Part shown: positions 50,594 to 59,186 of the stretch, in pieces
Numbering within the stretch: the stretch's first letter is position 1
How the letters are laid out: the number at the start of each line of letters is the position of its first letter
Source of the DNA: Dipteris shenzhenensis
Taxonomy: Eukaryota > Polypodiophyta > Polypodiopsida > Gleicheniales
Assembly (NCBI GenBank): GCA_047967505.1
Contig: CM106540.1
Strand: one strand, 5' to 3'
Length of the DNA: 64,000 nt
Notes under the pieces: generated by a model
Databases searched by the model: none
The model's input: only the letters and a program-made list of their open reading frames with translations
Told to the model about the DNA's origin: nothing
Made by a program: the position numbers and the translations under genes

Positions 50594-51557
50594 GCCACGT
50601 AAGTATGTTTTTATTTAGTGCTATTTCAACTATGACATGTGGGAGGAATAGAGTGCATATTTCTTTGTAGTATTTTTCTAGATCATTTGCCTCACTACAC
50701 TTGTTGAATCGAATAATTTTTGCTTTTTTTCTTTTTTTCGATGTGGATGGGAAGGTTGTGTATTCACTAGCAAATGTTGCCAAGCAAATATGGTGAAGGT
50801 TGCTATTTCATTTTAAGTACTTTGCCATGAGATCCTCAAAGAAAATGTCGGTGCTTTGTGGGTCTAGTTGTTGTAATTGTGCTCTGCACTTCAGCAAGTA
50901 AGTTCGCTTATCTGCTAGGTTTGTGTTGATATATTGGAATTGTCGTGTGGAGGATGATAATGGTAGTGACAATGCTAAGTAAACCGCTTGTTGGGAGCTA
51001 ATATGTTGTGTATTCAAAATAGCATTACTGACTTTCTGAATTCTTTCGTTTGATTGGGCTTTAGAGGCTATGCTTTGGGCAAGTGCAACTTTCACCGCTT
51101 GTGTGGTCTCTTTGTCCATTTTCGTTATGTAAGATGTACAATATGCTACAGTCCCATGGGGATTTAGTATGAATTGTACGTCTGTGTTGGCACCCCATAA
51201 TCTGGACATACTTGGGTAGAAGTTGTTAGTGGAAATGTCCTTTGGTTACCTCCTTAAGAATAATGTTGGTTGTGAAATGGTACTTTGTATGACAAGGATA
51301 TATTCTTCTTCTGTTAAAGATAGCTCGTTTAGAAAGGTTGAGTAGTCAAGCAACAATATTCTATCTTCCAAGATCAGTGAGGTAATGTTTTTCATTTTTA
51401 TCTTATACAGGTTGTTTTCTAAATCTTGTGAAAGAGGCAGGAGTATTTGAGTGGTTTTCATAGGCAAGCGTGGAAAACCAAAGCGACATTTCTCCTTGTA
51501 CTTGAAGCAAGTTTTCCGATGTCTGTGGAGATGTAGACATCTACGAACTCTTCTATT
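50391..51557 (-). pseudogene. Helitron Rep, part 2 (after the CACTA insertion)
   Basis: Continuation of Rep. HLHRHRKTC, then CRFGFPRLP near 51,540-51,470 is the conserved Cys/His block that follows the HUH core. 51,209-50,808 carries the catalytic Tyr region AYCTSYITKMDKE near 51,145, corresponding to the YxxYxxK signature (two Tyr residues retained). 50,783-50,391 bridges Rep to the helicase. Rep nicks and joins DNA ends during rolling-circle transposition. A small deletion or frameshift lies between EEFVD and the Cys/His block. Confidence 0.75.
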
Positions 51558-51560
51558 TCT

Positions 51561-51577
51561 CACAACAAGACAAAGCA
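51561..51577 (+). repeat. CACTA element left terminal inverted repeat
   Basis: CACAACAAGACAAAGCA, directly preceded by the TCT target duplicate at 51,558-51,560. Confidence 0.93.
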
Positions 51578-51580
51578 CCC

Positions 51581-51823
51581 ATAGACGCGCGCACAGACGC
51601 GTTTCATGAACTAAATAAAAAACTTACGGGCGCGTCTATTTGTGCGTCAGGAGACCCGCGTCTATTAGCGCGTCTATATATCAGACTTACGCGCGTATAG
51701 ACGCGCTCATACACGCGTAAATAGACGCGCAAATAAACGCTTTGATAGACGCACATATAGACGCATATAGAACAGACAGACGCAAATATAAAAGCGCTTG
51801 TAAACGCGCTGATAGACGCGCTT
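51581..51823. repeat. Left subterminal array of the 12-bp TAGACGCG motif
   Basis: About 240 bp dense in TAGACGCG and its reverse complement CGCGTCTA (for example ATAGACGCGCGC at 51,581; CGCGTCTATTAGCGCGTCTA near 51,658). Orientation switches twice: TAGACGC copies at the outer end, GCGTCTA copies next, TAGACGC copies on the inside. Subterminal arrays of this kind are the binding sites of the small TNPA-type protein in En/Spm. Confidence 0.88.
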
Positions 51824-52016
51824 TAAAAAAAAAAAAAATTTACAGAATACTGTGTATGTCGTGTATGCTATATAGTTACAAGAATCCCATATCCACATTC
51901 TGTAATTCAATTCTTACAGCCAACCTCATTTTAATTACAATTCCAAATAAAATATTACAACTCCAAAACGCAGTAAAATTGAAAGCTCAAAAAGTGCTTG
52001 TATATACATATAGCAC

Positions 52017-52163
52017 GAAGCTAAGCCACGTCATGTGGCTCCAAGTACAAAAAATAAGGAAGCTAAGCCATGTCATGTGGCTTCAAGTACAAAAAATAAG
52101 AGGAGTCTATATACAAGAGGCACGAAGCCAAGCCAATGGCTTTAAGTACAAAAAAGAATAGTA
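52017..52163. repeat. 42-bp tandem repeat 3' of the TNPA-like gene
   Basis: Two 42-bp copies (52,017-52,058 and 52,059-52,100), GAAGCTAAGCCACGTCATGT then GGCTCCAAGTACAAAAAATAAG, and a shortened third copy at 52,124-52,161. Each full copy contains a GCCAC-GTGGC inverted repeat. Located just past the stop codon, so probably in the 3'UTR. Confidence 0.85.
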
Positions 52164-52178
52164 GCACTACTTCTACGA

Positions 52179-53652
52179 CTAATCCTCGCTGCCTTCCACG
52201 CTCCCTGATGCGCTGCCTTCTGCGCTCCCTTCTGCACCTCCTTCCTCGTCTTCCTCGTCGTCTTGTGCAGGGGCGCCCTGTAAACAAGGGACAACATATA
52301 TCAATGTATAAAAAATCAAATCTTTACTTATAATTTTGGCATTATTTAATTACTTTCAAATACCTGGGGGGCATGTCCAGTCGCTCGGGTAGACTGCTCC
52401 TCAGTAATCAACCCGTCATCATAGAAGTGCCTCCATGTATCTCCTCTGCGATGGTGGCGGTGGTAGGCTGTCTCCACTGGAGTAGGGTATCTGCCCACGA
52501 TCTCAAGCTGCATGACCGCTATACACTTTGTGGAGGGATTAGTACAAAGAAACAACCAACCTCCTAATAAACTACATAAGCAATATAATTTGAGATCGAT
52601 ACTTACAAATTGGGCCTCCCATGATTCAACACCCCCTGCTCCAAAATGCGCGCTCCCATACTCCTCCATTTGGATCCTCCGTGCCTCCACGTGCTGCAGA
52701 CTGGGCTCCTCCCTCGCTGACTTCATTGCCTTCTTCCACTCACGCTTCTGAGCGGTGTGGGGCGGGTCCCTTGGAGGTTGACCTGCCTCAAGTCTGGCAA
52801 GCTCCGCTAGTGCCTGCCTCTTAAGGGAAGATCTTTTATTGCTAAGTATCGTAACAATCTTTGACTTGGCCCATTTATCTGTGAACTGGCGATTGGGGGG
52901 GTTAGGATACCTAGAGCGAACAGTAGCGAGGGTCTCATCAGCTAACCTCTTTGGGTGGTCTTTATAGTGGATAAAGCAATCTCTGTAATTGTTAGCAATT
53001 ACAGAGCGCATGAAGGCCATTATATCCTTCCCCCGTGCATCCATCAAGATGCCTCCTGTCTGGGTGATGTCATAATAAATCGTACCATCACCCAGAGGCA
53101 CGTCTAAATCATCGGAATCATCATCCTCCTCACCGCCACATGGCCCAAAGCACTATGCCATGCATCCGCCACCGCTCTCCCTGCTACTACACCTGCCACC
53201 CTGTCGTGTCGAGCTCGTAAGCTGGCCACTCATGTAGCTGGGGACTGCGCGGGACTACGCTGACCACTCGTAGCCGGAGAACCGAGTCTCGACGGCTGGG
53301 GAGTACGTCGACGGCTCGCTGAGGCAGAAGGACCTCCTGAAGGCATGGGGGAAGGGGCATAAGACGGGATGGCAGAAGGGACATAAGACGGCATGGGGAA
53401 AGGGGCATAAGACGGTACGGGGGAAGGGGCATAAGACGGGGCATAAGACGGCTGTGCGGACTCCGCTGGGGTGATCTCAGGCAGTGTGGGGTGGCTCGAA
53501 GTCTGTACTGCCGACTCCTGGGGAGTGTTAAGGGTACCCGTCATGTACCCGTATAACTCCGCAGGACTAGGAGGGTGCCCTAAAATATTATATAAATCCT
53601 TCCATATCGATTCACGCGGATCAGGTGAGCTAGAAGCACTTCCTCCCCACAT
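52179..53652 (-). CDS. CACTA second gene, TNPA / Transposase_24-like DNA-binding protein
   Basis: Spliced, minus strand. It begins at MWGGSASSS (53,652), placed right after a TTTTTTTCCAG acceptor. Exon 1 encodes a Pro/Ser/Tyr-rich region with repeated PSYAPSP units (about residues 55-110), then a Ser/Arg-rich stretch. A disturbed section (53,230-53,140) contains stops and may hold an intron or lesions. The next exon ends at 52,607: EEDDDSDDLDVPLGDG, then MAFMRSVIANNYRDCFIHYKDHPK, RQFTDKWAKSKIVTI, HTAQKREWKKAMKSAR, EEYGSAHFGAGGVESWEAQF. This is the pattern of plant transposase Ptta/En/Spm (Transposase_24) proteins. Then exon 52,563-52,364 and a last acidic exon 52,277-52,179 (GAPAQDDEEDEE...). 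Donors GTAAGT and GTATTT; acceptors TTTATTAG and TTTACAG. In En/Spm the partner protein binds subterminal repeats and assists the transposase; I infer that role. Divergent from TNP2 across about 1.1 kb. Confidence 0.72.
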
Positions 53653-53732
53653 GTTAAACTGGAAAAAAATAAACAAATCTATTACTTTGGGAGTTGAGAA
53701 GAAAGGGAGAAAAAAAAAAAAGAGGCTCTGTC

Positions 53733-54078
53733 AGAGCGCGTCTATAGACCCGTCTAATCTTCGCGTCTATAAACGCGTCTAACAGAGCGTTTAACAATTC
53801 AAGTAAAAGCGCGTCTATCACCGCGTCTAACAGACCGTCAAAACATCCGTCTAACAGTCCGTCAAAACATCCGTCTAACAGACCGTCCAAACATCCGTCT
53901 ACCAACGCGTCTAAAAGCGCGTCTAACAGTTCGTTTAAACTTCCGTTTAACCGATCGTCTGTTTGAGCATCTATATCCGCGTCTGTGCGTGTCTGTAGCA
54001 AGCCAGACGTGCAAATAGACGCGCCCCTAGACGCGCGTTTAGATGCGCCCTCAGACGCCTGTATACACGCGCTCCGAC
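53733..54078. repeat. Internal motif array next to the TNPA-like gene start
   Basis: About 345 bp on an almost strict 12-bp lattice: CGCGTCTAACAG, ACCGTCAAAACA, TCCGTCTAACAG and so on from about 53,800 to 53,950, all in GTCTA orientation, then a switch to TAGACGC orientation from about 54,008 to 54,070. It lies directly upstream of the minus-strand gene. Confidence 0.88.
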
Positions 54079-54510
54079 AGTCGAGAATACTCAAAAGTGG
54101 AAAAGGACGTTTCGCCCGACAAAAGAACGTGTCGCTCATACCTAGATGCTACGTTTCGTGGATGCGAAAAGTACAAAACTGGAAAGAGCAAGTAAGAACA
54201 ACTTCAAAAAGACTTACTTAGAAAAAGATATGGAAGGATCTTTCTTTTCCAAACTTGTTTCTTCTCCTCCTCTTCTCCTTGTTCGTACTCCTCCTCTTCT
54301 TTAGGCTTGGAAGCAAGTTGTGTAGGTACGGTCCCTTTGTCTTGAGTGAAAGCTTGGAACTGTGTGTGTATGGGAGGCTCTCTCTTAAGCTTCGAATCTA
54401 TAGAACTGCTAATAATGAAAGAAGAAAGCCGCTCGCGAAGTTTAAGTAGTTAAAAGAAAAGCAAAGCGAGCGGCGCGCCGAAAAGCAGGTTTAAAAGTCG
54501 CAGGTATAGT
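54079..54510. promoter_or_regulatory. Inferred bidirectional promoter region of the CACTA element
   Basis: About 430 bp between the two internal motif arrays. It must contain, or lie close to, the starts of both divergent transcripts: TNP2 begins at 54,744 after a TTTGTAG|G acceptor, and the TNPA-like gene begins at 53,652 after a TTCCAG acceptor, so both have 5'UTR introns. A pyrimidine-rich CTTCTCCTCCTCTTCTCC tract sits near 54,268. No TATA box is certain. Confidence 0.5.
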
Positions 54511-54684
54511 CGCGTCTATTAGCGCGTCTATAGTCGCATCTGAATACACAGAGTGGGCGCGTCTATAAATGCGTCTATTAGCGCGTCTACCGGCACGTTT
54601 AAATACACAGAGTAGACGGGCATTTAGATGCGCATATAGACGCGTGAGTAGACGTGACGATAGACGGGTAGTTAGACGCGACAC
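54511..54684. repeat. Internal motif array next to the TNP2 gene start
   Basis: About 170 bp: CGCGTCTATTAGCGCGTCTA at 54,511, then GCGCGTCTATAAATGCGTCTA, then from about 54,610 the opposite orientation (TAGACGGGCAT, TAGATGCGCAT, TAGACGCGTGAG, TAGACGTGACGA, TAGACGGGTAGT, TAGACGCGAC). It ends about 60 bp before the TNP2 ATG. Confidence 0.88.
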
Positions 54685-54743
54685 AGAGTTTTTAAGTTAT
54701 ATATTTGAAGAAGAGCAAATTTGGTGGATTGTTTGTTTGTAGG

Positions 54744-57700
54744 ATGTCTCCATCTTCAACAAGCAGCTCCAGTGAGGATGAATCCCTCCGTATCCACCAT
54801 CGCGAAATGTGGTTGGAGCAAAAAATCAAATGTCTGTGTGATCGATGTCGAGGAAACATGTATCGTGCACGCAGGATTACGCTCAATCATATCTCAAAGT
54901 ATGGAGAATGGGATGTGACCGTAAACAGGGTAAGGATTTGTAAGTTAAGGTTGATTGAGATACCTATGGGTGTTCATATGTTTGAGTTATAATGATCCCG
55001 TTTTAATTTGATACAGGATGCAGTGCCACACCCGCACATGTTACCCTATGCCCGTCGTGAGGAGGCGAAGCATCGGCGATATGAGGTGGGATCTTCAGGA
55101 GGGACCGTTACGGATGCATGGAGTGATGGTGATAGTAGCCCCCCACCATTACCTCATGAAGCCGTGAAGGAGGAGGTGTTTGATGATATGGTGCGGGATT
55201 TATATGTCCATCAAGGGAGGGATAATAGCATGGAGCATGATGATCTTTTTACCGCAGCATCGACTCCACTGTTTGAGGGGTGCACATTCTCTGTTCTACG
55301 TGCCTCCCTTGAGTTACTAAACTTGCAAACCATCTATGGATGGAGCAATGCAAGTTTGAATGCATTACTCAAGTAAGCTTTAATTTAAAGTCGATTTTGC
55401 AAACATGATGAATTATGTGCGTGGGTCAATTACTCGAATGCTTTTCCTCATTTATGGTCTTCACGTGCAGGCTATTGTGTAAAATGCTTCCAAGGGAGAA
55501 TAAATTACCGACCTCAAGAGATATGGCAAGGCAACATGTGACCTCTCTTGGAGGATTAGATTACAAGCGCATCCATGCATGTGTCAACGATTGCGTTTTG
55601 TTTCGTGGACTACATAAGGATGCAAGAGAGTGTCCTACTTGTGGAGAGGCAAGATATAGAGCAGATCTCAAAACCTTGGACGTGCCTCGTAAGGTATTGC
55701 GACATTTTCCCATAATCCCTCGCATCCAACATATGTTCAAGTGCAAATCTATTGCAGAGCTCATGTCATGGCATTCCTCCCATCGATCAACGATGGCAAG
55801 TGGAGAACTCCCGCGGACTCTCCTGCGTGGAAGCATATTGAAGACACATGGCCAAGCTTCAAGGAAGAACCTAGGAGCTTGAGACTTGGATTGGGTATGG
55901 ACGGTGTGAACCCATTTGGTCTAAAAAGCACGTCTTACAGTGTATGGCCAGTGGTATTGGTGAATTACAATCTTTCACTCTCTATGGCTATTAAGAAAGG
56001 ACATGTCATACTGTCCCTTCTAATTCCAGGGAAACATAAAGTCAAAAACCCTGATGTTTATTTGGAGCCTTTGATTGATGAGCTAGAGATACTTTGGAGA
56101 GGTATCTAGGTGCATGATGTGAGCAGGCCTCCCTCGTCACGAGACTTCAACTGCAAAGCAGTCTTGATGTGGACGATGCATGACTTTCTAAGCTATGGCG
56201 AGTGTTCAGGTAAGCATTGCATTTTTTAATTATGAATAGGCAAGGACTTGGCACCCTAAACCCACCTTCCACTCTTAATTGCATCTATTGTTTCATGTTT
56301 CACTACATCGGGTTACCATGCATGTCCTGAATGTGGTCCTTCGCTAGTTGCCTCACGGGCAGACGCATTGAATAAGGTCATCTATGAGAATCACCATCGA
56401 TTTCTCCCACCTGATCATCCTAGATATGTTGCCCCTTGGAATGAAGTCCTCCCACAATCACTCACCGCGGGAGATTGGATGAGAATTTGGGACGGATCCA
56501 CGACTCCTCCACCACTTGGCATGAGCCGGTAAGGATTTGTAACTATTGGCTGGAAGTAAAGATTGGCTATATTGGTTGAAAGTGAAGATTGCACGCTAAC
56601 ACTTTATTTTGTTTAGATACTCCATCTTTTATCGTTTACTATATTGGTCCCACCTCAAGATCAATCACCTGCTCGATCCCATGCATATCTTCAAGAATAT
56701 GGCATCTACCATTTGGGAGCATTTGAATGGGACACGAGATTCGACAGGCATAAGGGAGGATCTACGTACCACAGGGAGGATGCACGAAGCTTGGCCTCAA
56801 GAGAGACCAAATGGGCGTGTTTTTTTACCTCGTGCACCGTGGATGTTATCAAAGCTAGAGATGGCGACGGTGAAGCGTGCTATTACTACAATTCGTACTC
56901 CCACTAGATGCATGAGGTGTTTGAAGGGAGCCTTTACAAAGAGCAAGAAAAGAGGTGTAGAGCAATTATATGGCTTGAAATCTCATGATTGGCACAAGAT
57001 GCTCCAAGTAAGTATTTTATATGCATAATATCTTTTTCCTTTCAAATTTATGAGTGAATAGCTATAAGCAACTAATCAACCACCTCCTCGCGGGTTCAGT
57101 TCATACTACCTACTAGCATTTCACGTAGTGCATCAAAGGACGTGAAATATTGTATTTACAAGATGGGCGAGCTTGTGAGGTATGTGAGCTCAAAGGAAAT
57201 AGATCCCACCACGCTTGAGAATGCTCGAGTTATGTCAGTGGAGGCGGTTTGTTTAGTGGAGAAGACATTTCCACGTTCTATTCTCACAAGCCAACTACAT
57301 CTCATAGTGCATTTGGTGGATGAGATTGCTATATGCGGTACTATACATGCACGATGGTTGTTCTTCCTCGAGTGCTTCATGAAGACCTTGAAGGGCTTCG
57401 TGAGACAAAATGCAAGACCCGAAGGTAGCATGGCCGAGGGTTGGTTGGTACAAGAGTCACTTGTATATATTTCTGAGTTTCTTGTTGATGTGGATAGCTC
57501 TCTCCCACAACTATGGAGAGATGATGAAGACCTAAGGATGACCTCTATTGTGCCTCAAGGAAGAGGACGCAACAAAGTAATAGACACGGAGTTGCGTAAT
57601 AGTATCAACCTCTTTTGCGTGCTTAATAGTGATGTGATGAAAAGATGGGTGACAAGATACGAGGATGCAAAGGCAAGAAGACAAGAAGAAAGGGCCCTCT

Positions 57701-58731
57701 TTCGTACACACCACGGATCTCGTGTGCCATACCCTCAACGTCTAAGAGCACTTCCAAAGGATATTCATGTGGATTGGCTACTTGATGAAATGAAGAAAGC
57801 AGAGAAAGACGAGGGGATGCATATCATAATGGAAGAATGGGAGTATGCTAGGGGATGCATGAGCAAGGTCGGTATATAGAATGTTATGCATAAGTTAGGA
57901 GGTTTTTATAATTTAGATTGCTTATTTAATTGATTTTTTCTTGGTATAGTGCACTATGTTCAATGCTATATGGTGTGAGGGCAAGCATTTTCGAACACAA
58001 CGGATTGATGATAAGAGAAACACACAAGATTGCGGCGTCATTGCTAGCTTTGAGGGAGCCAATGGAGTCATGGATGATTATTGTGGCATAATCCAAGATA
58101 TCATTATGCTTAACTTTCGACGCTTCTTTGTATATGTTTTGGATGTAAAGTGGTTTAAGGACGTGGTGGAAAGAGGCCCTAATGCAACTATCAAACGCCA
58201 TGCAAGTGGCTTTGTAACTATTGACTCCACAAAGTTTTGGCAAAGTAGGAAGGACACACTAATACTACCGCAACAATGTGAACAGGTACTGTGCACACAC
58301 ATAAAAATACTCGCTTTTAAATATTTGATGCAAGAAAAGTAACATGATTGTATTTGTGTTTGAATTAGGTTGTCTATCAACCAATGGTGGATAATAATAA
58401 GTGGTGGCATGTCATACCTATTATGCCACGTTCCAAAGTGATGTATAGTACATTTACTAATATGGAGCGTATGGAGGATGATCATGCCCATGGACGTGAT
58501 GATGACCGTGATACAAGAGAGGAGGATGATCATGAGATAGGAGATATAGATATTGAGGCCGGCATTACCCGTGAGAACGAGCCTACCATTGGAGATCTTG
58601 ATTTTGATGAGCACATGAGTGGCACAAGTAGTAGTGGGTTGAATGTATTTGTAGATCTAAACACTTGTTTGGATTTTGAAGTAGATAGTTTGGCAAGGGT
58701 TGATCTCATTGAGGATGAGATTGAACCGTAG
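54744..58731 (+). pseudogene. CACTA TNP2 transposase gene, eight coding exons, two clear lesions
   Basis: TNP2-type transposase of the CACTA superfamily, which would cut and join element ends. Exons by GT-AG sites: 54,744-54,929; 55,017-55,372; 55,471-56,209; about 56,320-56,528; 56,617-57,007; 57,100-57,871; 57,950-58,285; 58,369-58,731; about 1,100 residues. Domains: an N-terminal basic region (MWLEQKIKCLCDRCRG); the Transposase_21 core (CVNDCVLFRG, CPTCGEARYR, DGVNPFG, then HLLDPMHIFKN after 56,660); DUF4218-like (LTSQLHLIVHLVDEIA, then RWLFFLECFMKTLKGFVR); DUF4216-like (SFEGANGVMDDYCGIIQDII, then VVYQPMVDNNKWWHVI). Lesions: a frameshift near 55,780-55,800 between AELMSWHSS and KWRTPADSPAWKH, a TAG at 56,107 in the exon that otherwise reads on to LMWTMHDFLSYGE, and a weak or lost acceptor near 56,320 (TCGG|GT). 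The start follows TTTGTAG|G. Confidence 0.88.
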
Positions 58732-58897
58732 TCCCACAATTGATATTGGCAAAACTATTTTACATATTATCTCATTCTCCTCATTTCCCTTAATTCTTGT
58801 ATATGTGAGCTTGCAAAAAATTATGTGCTTTGGTAATCATGGGCAATGTTTGGAAAGCAATGATGTACACCAAAATCTCACTTTCTGTATTCTCTGG

Positions 58898-59169
58898 AGC
58901 GCGTTTAACTCCACGTCTAAATGCGCATCTGAGTCTCAGTGTAAACGCGCAAATAAACGCGCAAATACACGCTCAAATAGACGCGCTAATAGACGGGATG
59001 TTAGACGGGCCCGTATTTTCTCAGGTCTAACGCACAAATAAACGCGGTGATTGACGCGCAAATAGACGAGCATTTAGCTGCGCTAATAGACGCGCCCGTA
59101 ATTTCGCTACTAGAGCAACGCCTATAGACGCGCCCGCTATTTTGCGCATCTACCAAGCGCGTCTATAAT
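58898..59169. repeat. Right subterminal array of the 12-bp TAGACGCG motif
   Basis: About 270 bp: GCGCGTTTAACTCCACGTCTAA at the inner side, then AAACGCGCAAAT and TAGACGCGCTAA units at 12-bp spacing around 58,945-59,005, a second TAGACGC cluster at 59,075-59,140, and a final GCGCGTCTATAATT abutting the right TIR. Confidence 0.88.
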
Positions 59170-59186
59170 TGCTTTGTGTTGTTGTG
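59170..59186 (-). repeat. CACTA element right terminal inverted repeat
   Basis: TGCTTTGTGTTGTTGTG on plus, directly followed by TCT at 59,187-59,189. One mismatch (position 9) against the left repeat. Confidence 0.93.

Larger units (their letters stand above)
51561..59186 (+). mobile_element. Complete CACTA-superfamily DNA transposon nested in the Helitron
   Basis: 7,626 bp. Left end CACAACAAGACAAAGCA (51,561-51,577); right end TGCTTTGTGTTGTTGTG (59,170-59,186), whose reverse complement differs at one of 17 positions. The flanks carry a 3-bp target duplication TCT (51,558-51,560 and 59,187-59,189), the size typical of CACTA elements. The interior holds two divergent genes: a TNPA/Transposase_24-like gene (minus, 52,179-53,652) and TNP2 (plus, 54,744-58,731). 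Four clusters of a GCGTCTA/TAGACGC motif occur, two subterminal and two internal. The ends start CACAA rather than the canonical CACTA. The host Helitron reading frame is interrupted exactly at the TSD, which confirms the insertion. The TIRs and TSD are nearly perfect, but TNP2 has a frameshift and a stop, so the copy is probably non-autonomous now. Confidence 0.94.

Noticed and set aside
52063-52287. 74-codon Arg-rich minus-strand frame (RRGRRGRRCRRE...)
   Set aside because: It is the wrong frame of the last TNPA-like exon, which in the spliced frame encodes an acidic Asp/Glu/Gly tail after a TTTACAG acceptor.
53654-54139. 161-codon minus-strand frame with LLDG/CFDG repeats
   Set aside because: It is a translation artefact of the 12-bp motif array; the period of four residues equals the DNA motif period and the array has no other coding character.
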